A DNA stretch of 64,000 nucleotides from Pseudomonadota bacterium (GTDB lineage Bacteria > Pseudomonadota > Alphaproteobacteria > SHVZ01): NCBI GenBank assembly GCA_016195085.1, contig JACQAG010000003.1, positions 48,894-112,893 on the forward strand, in the 5' to 3' direction. Of the stretch, positions 52,939-60,739 are shown one piece after another. The notes beneath the pieces are model-generated. The model had not been told where the DNA came from and did no database searches. It saw only the letters and a list, made by a program, of their open reading frames with translations. A program made the position numbers and the translations under genes. The first letter of the stretch is position 1, and every line of letters starts with the position of its first letter.

Positions 52939-53685
52939 GCGATCGGCGTGGCAGAGGCAGATCTGGTGCCGGCTCCGGCTTTCGAAGGGTTCTCGGGAAA
53001 AGTCGCCGAAGCGCTGCTCCAGGTGCAACCCGGCGCGCTTCAGGACGAGCGGCAGCTCCTGCGGGAAGATATTTCGCAAATGCAATGGCACGGTGACGAA
53101 GTCCGGCCGCTCCGGGGTCGAGAAGAACCACGTGCTGCGGCTGATCTGTTGGGCCGCGTCGTAATTCGTGGTCTCCTCCAGCAGAATCCGGCCGTGTTTG
53201 GGGTGGGTATAGCGCCCGACCTCGAAGCGCTGCTCGGGATCGCGGCCGAGGATGCGGAGCGCGGGATTGAAGACATCGAGAGCGAAGATGCCGCCCTTCG
53301 CCAGATGCCGCGCGGCCGCGGCAAGGCAAGCGGTCAGATCCTCGGCGCTGGTGAGATGGAGGAGAGAATTGGTGGCGATGAAGATGAAGCCGAAGTGCCG
53401 GCCGAGATCGAAGCGCCGCATATCGGCTTCGACCCAGGTGACCTCGGCGCCCGCTCCCTTCGCCCGGTCCTTGGCGGATGCGAGCATGGTCGGCGAGGAG
53501 TCGAGGCCGACGATGTCGAGGCCCGAGCCGGCCAGCGCTATGGTCAAGCGGCCGGTGCCGCAGGCAAGCTCGAGCACGCCGCCCTCGTGCCGGAGCGCCT
53601 CTTCGCGGTAGAACCCTTCCGCGAGGCCTGGAGCGATGACCAGGTCATAGAGGTCGGGATGGTCGTAGAGCGATGGTTCGTTCAT
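52936..53685 (-). CDS. SAM-dependent methyltransferase (class I)
   Basis: A 249-residue class I methyltransferase. Motif I is VLELACGTGRLTIAL (residues 37-51), then the acidic ribose-binding end IVGLDSSPTMLASAK, VTWVEADMRRFDLG, and motif IV region FIFIATNSLLHLTSAED. The C-terminal half has beta strands typical of small-molecule methyltransferases. The start at 53685 is chosen as the family-like N-terminus; ATG 53721 is an alternative and would overlap the divergent gene further. Its 3' end lies in a hairpin related to the 121-bp element. Substrate unknown. Confidence 0.88.
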   Translation of the reverse strand: MNEPSLYDHPDLYDLVIAPGLAEGFYREEALRHEGGVLELACGTGRLTIALAGSGLDIVGLDSSPTMLASAKDRAKGAGAEVTWVEADMRRFDLGRHFGFIFIATNSLLHLTSAEDLTACLAAAARHLAKGGIFALDVFNPALRILGRDPEQRFEVGRYTHPKHGRILLEETTNYDAAQQISRSTWFFSTPERPDFVTVPLHLRNIFPQELPLVLKRAGLHLEQRFGDFSREPFESRSRHQICLCHADR

Positions 53686-53703
53686 GGCAGCAAGGAGCGT
53701 GGC

Positions 53704-54804
53704 TTGGCTGACCACCATCATAGAGCGGGTCCTTCGGGCCGGCCGCCGCAACCTCGGTGGCTTGGCGGGTTCCTCGTCGCTCTCTTTCTCATTGCCGGCC
53801 CCGTGCCGGCGTCTGCCGGGACGCCCTACGCGCTCATCTCGCCGGAGCGCGTCGCCGCTCTTGCTTCCCGCCCGGATACGCCAGAGGGCAAGACGGAGAT
53901 CCGGTTTGCGAACAGAGTGCTCGACCAGGCCCCGAAGGCGCTCACGCGCATCCATGTCGAGGGCACCCTGCCGCATCAGGCAATCTATGACGAGAGCAAC
54001 GAAGCCAAGCGCGACTGGCCGGTCATGCTCGATCTGGCACTTGCCTACCGGCTGACCGGCGATGAGCGCTACCGGGCGCAGGCCGAGCGGTTCCTCTTCG
54101 CCTGGGTCGATGTCTATGTCGTAAGCTTCAACCCCATCGACGAGAGCGAGCTTGACCATCTCATCCTCGTCTACGATCTCCTGCGCGGCAGCCTGGCGGC
54201 GCCGGGGGACACCAAGATGCATGCGTTCCTTGCGACCATGGCGAGGGGCTATATCGGCCGCATCGCGGCTGCGAAAAAGCTCGATACCGGCAATTGGCAA
54301 AGCCATCGGATCAAGCTGGTGACGCTTGCCGCCTATGCCTTGGGCGATCCGGAGCTCATCGGCCAGGCCCGCGCGCTCTTTCAGGCGCATGTCGGTCGCA
54401 ATATCGGCGCCGACGGGGCGGTCTGGGATTTCTCGGAGCGCGACGCCTTGCATTACGTGACCTACGACCTCGAGCCCTTGTCGGTCGCAGCACTTGCCGC
54501 GAAGGCCCATGGCGAGGATTGGTCCACCTTCGAAGCGCCGAACCGCGGCTCGCTGGCGAAGGCGCTGGCCTGGCTCGTGCCTTACGCCGAAGGGCGGCAG
54601 ACCCATGCGGAGTTCGTGAATTCCCGGGTCAAATTCGACGCGGTCCGGCGCGATGCCGGTGTCGCCGGCTTCGCCGGATTCTGGGAGCCGAAGAGTGCGA
54701 CCTATCTCTATGGGCTCGCCAGCCGCTTGGACCAACGCTATGCGCCGCTCGCGGCCAAGCTTGCGGGCTGGCACCGGCCCTGGCTGGCGCTGTGCTTGGA
54801 CTAG
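53704..54804 (+). CDS. alginate-lyase-like (alpha/alpha-toroid) exported protein
   Basis: A 366-residue protein of the alginate lyase (PL5-like) fold class. TTG 53704 is chosen because AAGGAG precedes it at good spacing; it gives a leader with core WLGGFLVALFLIAGPVPASA. Blocks: YALISPERVAALASRPDTPE, AKRDWPVMLDLALAYRLTGD, NWQSHRIKLVTLAAYALGDP with the catalytic Asn-His pair expected in the family, and SERDALHYVTYDLEPLSVAA with His and Tyr. It probably cleaves a uronate-containing polysaccharide or a related heteroglycan in the periplasm. It overlaps the 5' region of the divergent methyltransferase gene, so the two share a very compact promoter region. Confidence 0.82.
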   Translation: MADHHHRAGPSGRPPQPRWLGGFLVALFLIAGPVPASAGTPYALISPERVAALASRPDTPEGKTEIRFANRVLDQAPKALTRIHVEGTLPHQAIYDESNEAKRDWPVMLDLALAYRLTGDERYRAQAERFLFAWVDVYVVSFNPIDESELDHLILVYDLLRGSLAAPGDTKMHAFLATMARGYIGRIAAAKKLDTGNWQSHRIKLVTLAAYALGDPELIGQARALFQAHVGRNIGADGAVWDFSERDALHYVTYDLEPLSVAALAAKAHGEDWSTFEAPNRGSLAKALAWLVPYAEGRQTHAEFVNSRVKFDAVRRDAGVAGFAGFWEPKSATYLYGLASRLDQRYAPLAAKLAGWHRPWLALCLD

Positions 54805-54877
54805 GGTGGGCTCGCAAACGCGCGGCCGCATTTGAAATGGTATTGTTGCCGCGTTTATGCTGATCCGAGGGGATCAA

Positions 54878-55846
54878 ATGACGCGGCGAGATTTCATCTT
54901 GCTTGTCGGGAGCGCGGCGGCGTGGCCGCGCATGGCGGGTGCGCAGCCGGCAAAGATGCTGCGCGTCGGTACGGCCAACGTGCAATCGAGATCGGCGCCG
55001 CAATGGGTGGCTTTCGAGCGACGCATGGCAGAGCTTGGGTATCAAGAAGGCAGGAATTTCACGTTCGACTTCATGCAAATCTCGGGCACTGAAGCATGGG
55101 AAGCTAGCTACCGAGAAGCAGTCGCGCGCAAGGCGGACATCATCGTTGCGGCCGGCCCGGAGCTCAGTCTGAAGTCGGCGCTCGCAGCCACAGACAAGCT
55201 GCCGATTGTGATGATTGCGGTCGACTACGATCCGGTCGAACGCGGATACGTCGCGAGCCTTGCGAGACCGACAGGCACCGTCACCGGCGTCTATTTTCAG
55301 AGCACAGAGCTGGCGGGCAAGCACCTGCAGTTGATGAAGGAGTCATTCCCGGATTTGGCAACGGTGGCGGTGTTCTGGGATCGGCCGTCGGCCGACTATT
55401 GGGCGGCCTTGCAAGCCGTCGCGCCCCGGCTCGGAGTGCGGCTCGCCGGCGTCGAGTTCCGCGAGCGGCCCTACGACTACGAGCGGGCAATCGCTGAGGT
55501 GGCGCCGGACAATCGCCAATTCCTCTTGGCGCACGCGTCGCCATTCTTCTTTCTCGATCGGGTGCGTCTGGCCGAATTCGCGCTTCAGCACCGCATGGTT
55601 TCGATGCTCGGCACGCGCGAATCGGTCCTCGCAGGGGGCCTGATATCCTACGGGCCGAGCCTGACGGGAATGTTCGCGCTTGCTGCAAACTACGTCGATC
55701 GCATTGCGACGGGGACCAAGCCAACGAATATGCCGATCGAGCAGCCAACGAAATTCGAGCTGGTCATCAATTTGAAGACCGCCAAGGCGCTTGGCGTCAA
55801 CATGCCAGCGATGGTGCTGGCGCGTGCCGACGAAGTGATCGAGTAA
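54878..55846 (+). CDS. Tat-exported ABC-type substrate-binding protein (PF04392-like), orphan
   Basis: A 322-residue binding protein of the TrpX/ABC_sub_bind class. The leader has a twin-arginine motif TRRDFILLVGSAAAWPRMAG. The core shows FERRMAELGYQEGRNFTFDF, ADIIVAAGPELSLKSALAAT, VARPTGTVTGVYF-like SLARPTGTVTGVYFQSTEL, and the terminal TKFELVINLKTAKALGVNMP. Such single-gene receptors are common in Bradyrhizobium-like genomes, often without permeases. The ATG at 54878 has GAGGGG upstream. Base composition is less GC-rich from here to the end of the window. Confidence 0.9.
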   Translation: MTRRDFILLVGSAAAWPRMAGAQPAKMLRVGTANVQSRSAPQWVAFERRMAELGYQEGRNFTFDFMQISGTEAWEASYREAVARKADIIVAAGPELSLKSALAATDKLPIVMIAVDYDPVERGYVASLARPTGTVTGVYFQSTELAGKHLQLMKESFPDLATVAVFWDRPSADYWAALQAVAPRLGVRLAGVEFRERPYDYERAIAEVAPDNRQFLLAHASPFFFLDRVRLAEFALQHRMVSMLGTRESVLAGGLISYGPSLTGMFALAANYVDRIATGTKPTNMPIEQPTKFELVINLKTAKALGVNMPAMVLARADEVIE

Positions 55847-55881
55847 CAATGCTGTTTGCTGCGGCGGACGAGTCCGGAGCT

Positions 55882-55981
55882 GGCATTTCTGCGACATGGC
55901 GGGACACGCGAACGACGGCCGCACACAACTCTGAGGCGGTCATTTGCGCGACGCGACGACCATTGCCCTCTTATGAGTTCA
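55882..55981. repeat. 100-bp dispersed repeat, copy 1
   Basis: Direct repeat of 63752-63851, about four bases in five identical, including the shared TTCTGCGACATGGCGGG and ATGAGTTCA. It does not encode an evident protein. It lies in a 355-base gap (55847-56202) with no intact gene. Confidence 0.75.
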
Positions 55982-55985
55982 TGCG

Positions 55986-56213
55986 CTAGCCGGACGTGAC
56001 CGTAAGCCATGACCCGCGCGCCCGGTAGCTCGCGGCCTTGACCTGGAATAGCGCGCCTTGATCGTTGATGGTGTTTGGTCTCGGTAAGCCGGCATAGAAC
56101 TCTGCGAGGCCGTAGGGCGCATACACCTCATGAGAGTGCTCTGAGGAGACATGAATGCCGACGCACGTGCAGGGGATGCGAAATCGGTCGATGCCGTCGC
56201 GGCTACAGCGCAA
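55986..56213 (-). pseudogene. 3' remnant of a nucleotidyltransferase-family gene (NTP_transf_6-like)
   Basis: About 55 C-terminal codons survive: VYAPYGLAEFYAGLPRPNTI, then FQVKAASYRARGSWLTV and a stop at 55986. This resembles the C-terminal block of PF06042-type nucleotidyltransferase proteins (APYGL...RPN...KAxxxRxxWPxLTV). The N-terminal nucleotide-binding part is absent upstream, where the hydrolase gene now ends. Recognition rests on a short block, so confidence is limited. Confidence 0.4.
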
Positions 56214-56874
56214 GCGAGGTCAGGAACGCTTTGACGGCCGCCCAGTTCTCCTCCGCGCCCTTCGGGTTGCGGTCTAGGCTTAACGTCGATGAGCCATGGA
56301 CGCCGGCGATGCGCGGCACGAATTGGATTTTCTGGCGCCCCGGCGCGGAATCGAGGATCGCCTTTGCCTGTGCCACCTCGGCACCTTCCTTTGCCGAGGT
56401 GACGTATATCGGAATGGAGAGTTGCGCGGCCGCCCGTCGCACGCTCGTCGCACCATCGAGATATTCACCAGGCGAAAAAGCCAGAAGCGCCTTCACCTCG
56501 TCGGGATGCTTGGCCGCAAGCAGAAAGACGAGCGCTGCGGAGTAGCTGCTGCCCCAGACGATTGCCGGTCCGGAGCGGCCTGTCGATCTTGCCCATAGGA
56601 GAGCGGCTTCAAGATCGCCGTAGGCTTTGCCATAGCCCTCGCTGTGCCCGAGGCGCTGCACCGTCTCGTTGTCATGCCCGAAGAGCGATCCACCGGAGCG
56701 CTGATCGATCGCTAGTGCATCGAAGCCAAGCGTCAACAAGTTCGGCGCGATCGTCGCGTATTCAGCGCGGTTCGATCCGGCCTGGTGGAAGAGCAGTATG
56801 AGCGGCCGGCCCGGGGCGCCCATCGTGTAGTAGTCGGCGAATACGGTGACGTTGTCGCTTGCTTTGAATGACAC
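56203..56874 (-). CDS. alpha/beta hydrolase, probably exported, start codon unclear
   Basis: A 223-residue (minimum) hydrolase of the dienelactone-hydrolase-like class. Blocks: GRPLILLFHQAGSNRAEYA, GFDALAIDQRSGGSLFG, AIVWGSSYSAALVFLLAAKH with the nucleophile Ser, and VHGSSTL with the His. GTG 56874 is the only start in frame. Yet the frame continues upstream to about 56965 and would read FVRRLQLVWCLAIGLSASAA followed by SAAQTAV, a good leader peptide. No ATG, GTG or TTG is available there, and an ATG (56971) preceding it is in another frame. A one-base frameshift in the leader would explain this. Confidence 0.7.
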   Translation of the reverse strand: MSFKASDNVTVFADYYTMGAPGRPLILLFHQAGSNRAEYATIAPNLLTLGFDALAIDQRSGGSLFGHDNETVQRLGHSEGYGKAYGDLEAALLWARSTGRSGPAIVWGSSYSAALVFLLAAKHPDEVKALLAFSPGEYLDGATSVRRAAAQLSIPIYVTSAKEGAEVAQAKAILDSAPGRQKIQFVPRIAGVHGSSTLSLDRNPKGAEENWAAVKAFLTSLAL

Positions 56875-57131
56875 AGCAGTCTGCGCGGCACTTGCCGCCG
56901 ATGCGGACAGCCCTATAGCCAGACACCAGACGAGCTGTAAGCGGCGTACAAAGCTCGTTCTCGTCCCCCAAGCATCCTCATAATAGAAACGTGCCGTATA
57001 ACTCTAATCGAGTCGCCTTAGGTTCCATCCGCGCTCCACGACATGGTCGATGGCGGCCGGTCGAAATCGGGGGCGATAGGCCCTCATAAAACGCCCTCTC
57101 GAGGCGACGCGCCGCCTCGGGAAGGGTGGAG

Positions 57132-57773
57132 CTAGAGGCGGCGAAGGATTGCCAGGGTCTCCTCAGGATCGGGTCGCGTCGTGTAGTCCGGATCGGCTTC
57201 GACCGCCGCAACGATGCCGCCCATGCGGATTACGATCCTCGCCGGAATCGATAGCCGCCAGCTCGCATCACCATTGAAGCGTTGCAGGTCGAGGCCGAAG
57301 CCGGAGTAGATCGTCTTCAGACTCGCGGGCAGCTCGAAGGCAAGGCCATAGGCCTCGCCGACGGCATTACCCGGGTCGGTGAGGATGGGAAATGTCAGCT
57401 TGTGCGTCTCCGCGCCGGCCTTAGTGAACTCGGGCAACTGCGGGGTCAACGCCACCAGCTCGGCGCCGAGGTTCTTGATATCCGCCAATACGAGTTGCAG
57501 AGCCTCCAGCTCATGCCTGCAATAGGGTCACCAAAAGCCTCGAAAGACCGTCAACACCACGGCACCGCCCGCAAGCAGGCCCGCGAGGCCTACCGTTGTG
57601 CCGTTCTGGTCCTTGAGCGAGAAGTCGGGTGCTTTCATTCCGGGCTTGATGACACGCTCCAAAATTCCGGAAGCACGAAGCTCCGCCGTTGCGGCATCCA
57701 TCTTCGCTTTCACGTGTTCCGGCGTCTTCGAGGCGGCCTTCATGGCCGCAAGAGATTGACGAAGGCTCATCAT
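57132..57773 (-). CDS. peroxiredoxin-like (AhpC/TSA-family) selenoprotein (UGA = Sec)
   Basis: Read through one UGA (57528-57530), this is a 213-residue thioredoxin-fold protein of the AhpC/TSA-like redoxin group. N-terminal half: HVKAKMDAATAELRASGILE, MKAPDFSLKDQNGTTVGLAG, VVLTVFRGFW; then UGA at residue 82; then PYCRHELEALQLVLADIK, LTFPILTDPGNAVGEAYGL, FNGDASWRLSIPARIVI, and a final DPDYTTRPDPEETLAIL. Cysteine homologues read WCPYC here, so UGA replaces the first, reactive Cys and leaves UxxC. A Prx-like UxxC selenoprotein family is known. A hairpin follows at SECIS distance. The start is ATGATG at 57773/57770. It is divergent from a TetR gene that likely controls it. Confidence 0.85.
57495..57522 (-). 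promoter_or_regulatory. candidate bacterial SECIS hairpin for the Prx-like UGA
   Basis: On the minus strand a lower stem TTGCA (57522-57518)/TGCAA (57499-57495) and an upper stem GAGC (57512-57509)/GCTC (57503-57500) are separated by a 5' bulge GGCAT. The apical loop TGGAG starts 19 bases after UGA and has G second. This matches the bacterial SECIS rule in distance and loop. Confidence 0.65.
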
Positions 57774-57857
57774 TCGAGTCCTTGAAAGTGGTTGAAGATT
57801 GCTGTCGCAGCATCCGGAGCGTACACGGCTCCTCGCATCTCGGCTATTGTTTTTTAG

Positions 57858-57867
57858 ATCGTTCGAT
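57858..57867. promoter_or_regulatory. candidate TetR-family operator (ATCGTTCGAT)
   Basis: A 10-bp perfect palindrome in a T- and A-rich patch (57851-57875), 39 bases before the TetR start and 84 bases before the Prx-like start. TetR proteins commonly bind such sites in divergent gaps. Binding is inferred, not shown. Confidence 0.45.
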
Positions 57868-57905
57868 ATAAAATACAACGTGTCTTGAACCCGCGATGGA
57901 GACCA

Positions 57906-58520
57906 ATGGGAAGGCCACGAGAATTCGACGATGCGGCTGTGCTCGATGCGGCGACGGACTGCTTTTGGCAGCGCGGGTACAAGGCGACGTCTATTCGTGA
58001 TCTCGCCATGCAGATGGGGATAACGGGTCCGAGCCTCTACAACGCGTTCGGGGGAAAGCGCGCGCTTTTTCGCCTGATTCTCGAGCGCTACGTGGAGCGC
58101 TCCATGCGCGCGCGCATTCAGCGGTTGGAGTCGAGCCTTCGGCCTAAACAGGCCATTCGGGCCTTCCTTGCCGAAATCGTCGAGCGCTCGCTCGACGATC
58201 GCCACCGACGCGGCTGCCTGCTCGTGAACTCGGCTCTCGACGTCGCACCGCACGACCGGGAAATCGGCGCGGAGATCGCGGATCGGTTGGGGGAGATCGA
58301 GACTTTCTTTCGGCGACGAATCGTGGCCGCACAGGTCGAAGGAACCGTGCCGCCGGATCGCGATGCCAAGGATACCGCACGTGTGCTGTTGGGGGTGACC
58401 CTGGGAATCCGCGTGCTTGCCCGATCGAAACCCGACCGCCAGTTGCTGGAAGGTATGGCACGGCCCGCTCTGGCGCTGCTCAACTGGCCGCGTCGCTCCA
58501 GGAAGACGAAGCACCGATGA
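57906..58520 (+). CDS. TetR/AcrR family transcriptional regulator
   Basis: A 204-residue repressor. The N-terminal helix-turn-helix is VLDAATDCFWQRGYKATSIR followed by DLAMQMGITGPSLYNAFGGK, the standard TetR recognition unit. The ligand domain has RGCLLVNSALDVAPHDREIG and VLLGVTLGIRVLARSKPDRQ, the TetR_C group often linked to redox or drug stress. The start ATG 57906 (GRPREFDD) is favoured over TTG 57885. The stop overlaps a truncated GST start (ATGA). The likely targets are the divergent selenoprotein gene and, formerly, the GST. Confidence 0.9.
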   Translation: MGRPREFDDAAVLDAATDCFWQRGYKATSIRDLAMQMGITGPSLYNAFGGKRALFRLILERYVERSMRARIQRLESSLRPKQAIRAFLAEIVERSLDDRHRRGCLLVNSALDVAPHDREIGAEIADRLGEIETFFRRRIVAAQVEGTVPPDRDAKDTARVLLGVTLGIRVLARSKPDRQLLEGMARPALALLNWPRRSRKTKHR

Positions 58521-58747
58521 TCGATCTCTATTACGGGACGACGCCGAACGGCCACAAGATTACGATTTTCCTCGAGGAGGGCGGACTTCCTCAGGGTAGC
58601 AATCGAACCCACGAGACCCTTTCGAGTTTGCCCGCCTTCAAGAGCAAATGTCCTCTGGCACGAAGCCGCAGTACCGTCAGAGCGCAGGTTATTCCGCTTT
58701 TGGGAGTGAAGCGGACAGACCCGCAATTTCAGGAGATCGACGCGTGA
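58517..58747 (+). pseudogene. truncated glutathione S-transferase 5' fragment
   Basis: The first 25 residues (MIDLYYGTTPNGHKITIFLE, then EGGLP) are the N-terminal strand-helix of a Nu-class/YfcG-like GST with the TPNGHK glutathione-site motif. The sequence then becomes unrelated (QGSNRTHETLSSL...) and stops at 58747. The remaining 180 or so residues are absent. ATGA overlap with TetR shows it once formed a two-gene operon. A deletion probably removed the rest. Confidence 0.7.
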
Positions 58748-58778
58748 TGGCGAGCTCCGAAGCTAAGCGGCGCTCGGC

Positions 58779-59150
58779 TCAATTCCGGTACCCCGACGTG
58801 TCGAGCGCCTCCAAGACGGCGTCCCGCAAGGCACGGTCAGTAAATGGCTTGGCGAGGATCGCTGCGGGGCCAGTCGTCGCCGCCAACTTGAGGAGGTCTG
58901 CACTCCCGCCGGAGATGGCGATGATGGGTACGGAGGGGTCGAGCCCGCGGAGCACGCTGATCGTCTGGATGCCATCGATGCGCGGCATGATCAGGTCGGT
59001 AATGACCAGGTCCGGACGGCACCGCGTGAAGCGGTCGATCCCTTCGAGGCCATCGGACGCAGTCCGAACCGCATGGCCTTCGCCCTCCAGCATGGCCCGC
59101 ACCAGCTTGCGAAAGCGCGGATCGTCCTCGATCACGAGCACGGTCGCCAC
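58779..59150 (-). CDS. CheY-like single-domain response regulator
   Basis: A 123-residue receiver domain. The acidic pocket is VLVIEDD (Asp 9 and 10), the phospho-acceptor Asp 52 is in DLVITDLIMPRIDG, Ser is in IIAISGGSADLL and the switch Lys 101 in ILAKPF. There is no output domain. GTG 59150 is chosen because GGGGAGGTGA lies just upstream; an upstream ATG would add 29 residues not found in receivers. The partner kinase is not in the window. It is divergent from the PAS-protein gene. Confidence 0.9.
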   Translation of the reverse strand: MATVLVIEDDPRFRKLVRAMLEGEGHAVRTASDGLEGIDRFTRCRPDLVITDLIMPRIDGIQTISVLRGLDPSVPIIAISGGSADLLKLAATTGPAAILAKPFTDRALRDAVLEALDTSGYRN

Positions 59151-59374
59151 GGTACGATCACCTCCCCATGAGAACCTATTGCATACGGCGATATGTTGCA
59201 ATCTAAAGTAATTTCCCGTAAAAGATGAATTCGGCACCGGTGAGGTTTGAATTTACATAGAAATTCGGACCAGAACTCGCGCGTTCCCGCCTTGAGGCCG
59301 CCGGGTAACGGTGTTTCTAGCTGGAAACGACGAAGGGAGCGGCAGCCATCGCTAATAAGGAATTAGCTACGAGG

Positions 59375-59980
59375 ATGAAGGTCGGCAGGACTTCGCCCAA
59401 CCTCGACTGGGGGCGCATCGCAGAATGGACAGCCTGCATTGTCGAGGGTGACCTCGCGCCGATCGGGAAAATCTTTAACCAGGCTGGTGCCGATGCGCCT
59501 GAGGCCCTCTGGAATCCTACGGCCGACCAGATGACGGCACCGCCGTTGCGTTTCCTGATCAACCATTGGCACGGTCTCGCACGCGGCGGTGTCCTCCCTT
59601 ATCTCCGAGAGATTGACCCACTCGCGCTACGCCCAGCGCTCGGCTACCTCATGCTGCTCGATGCCGTCGATGGCGGCCTCGACTTCCGCTATCGCCTGTA
59701 TGGCAGCATCATCGCGGAGATCTCAAAACTCGAAATGACGGGAAAGCTCCTCTCGGAACACCCGGCGAGCTCCTACACCACCGAGTTCGGGATCGCCGCA
59801 TCGCGCGCCGCGCTCTGCCGACGCGCGGCGCTCTACACCACGCGCAAGCCGATGATGGCCGAAGTCACCTCGCAATGGCAGAGAGTGGCTCTGCCGCTCG
59901 TCGATGACAGCGGTGTCGCGGTACGCCTTCTCGCCGGAACGGTGGCGATCGGGCTCGACGGACGGATGATCAGCGGCTGA
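59375..59980 (+). CDS. PAS-domain-like sensory protein (PAS_5 type)
   Basis: A 201-residue protein with a PAS_5-type core: PYLREIDPLALRPALGYLML and GGLDFRYRLYGSIIAEISKL, then TGKLLSEHP and TTRKPMMAEV. These blocks mark a family common in Rhodospirillales that lacks kinase or output domains. The N-terminal 60 residues are unrelated. Start at 59375; AAGGA is 12 bases upstream. It is divergent from a response regulator, which suggests a signalling link, but the ligand is unknown. Confidence 0.75.
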   Translation: MKVGRTSPNLDWGRIAEWTACIVEGDLAPIGKIFNQAGADAPEALWNPTADQMTAPPLRFLINHWHGLARGGVLPYLREIDPLALRPALGYLMLLDAVDGGLDFRYRLYGSIIAEISKLEMTGKLLSEHPASSYTTEFGIAASRAALCRRAALYTTRKPMMAEVTSQWQRVALPLVDDSGVAVRLLAGTVAIGLDGRMISG

Positions 59981-60091
59981 TCCTCTTCGAGGTGACCTTC
60001 TATCCCGACGTCTCGATCTATCTGGTCCGACTTCTGCTGCCTGCGAGCTGCGCTACCGTGCGCCGCCATTCGAATGCTGGAGACCTATGCG

Positions 60092-60511
60092 ATGGCAGAA
60101 GAGGACGTCGACCGCAAGAATCTGCTCGCGCTCACAACCGACATTGTAGCCGCGCATGTCGCTCACAACACCGTCACCGTCGCGGATCTGCCCATTTTGA
60201 TCAGACAGGTACATGCCTCGCTCGCATCTCTCGGTTCAGCGTCCGAAGAGAATCCAGCACGACCCACACCGGCCGTTGCCATCAAGCGCTCGATAACACC
60301 CGACTTGCCGACTTGCCTGGAGGACAGGAAGAAATTCAAGATGCTCAAGCGCCATCTGAAGACGACGTTCAATCTAACCCCGCAGCAGTACCGGGAGCGC
60401 TGGGGCCTGCCATCTGACTATCCGATGGTCGCGCCGAATTATTCGGCCGAGCGTTCGCAGATGGCCAAGGACATCGGGCTGGGAACGCGAAAGCGGGCCA
60501 AAGGAAAATAG
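60092..60511 (+). CDS. MucR/Ros family transcriptional regulator
   Basis: A 139-residue MucR-type regulator. The zinc-finger-like block is VAIKRSITPDLPTCLEDRKK followed by FKMLKRHLKTTFNLTPQQY and the typical YRERWGLPSDYPMVAPNYSA. Only one Cys is seen at the first metal position (TCLED), as in MucR relatives with altered or absent zinc sites; the two His of the second half are partly kept (KRHL). The start ATG 60092 has GGAG nine bases upstream; ATG 60074 is possible. Such regulators bind AT-rich DNA and control exopolysaccharide, motility and cell cycle. Confidence 0.85.
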   Translation: MAEEDVDRKNLLALTTDIVAAHVAHNTVTVADLPILIRQVHASLASLGSASEENPARPTPAVAIKRSITPDLPTCLEDRKKFKMLKRHLKTTFNLTPQQYRERWGLPSDYPMVAPNYSAERSQMAKDIGLGTRKRAKGK

Positions 60512-60739
60512 CGCCGCTTGCGGATTTGAAAGCGATTACCCAGGGCGCGGACTCTTAACAGTGTAACTAACTGCGACTGGTTTCAACCTCAATGCGGACG
60601 TAGCATGGAGGGTGCCGACACTTCGCTATTTGTTGACCCGTTGCTGACCTCGGATGTCGGTTGCAAGCAACACATCGACATGTCCGTGATATGCGTAGCC
60701 CCGAGCGCCACCCCCTGTCGGTGCATGTGACCCACGCCC

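Noticed and set aside
57851..57870. T-run and hairpin in the TetR/Prx-like gap considered as a terminator
   Set aside because: The gap is divergent, so no transcript should end there; an operator reading is more sensible.
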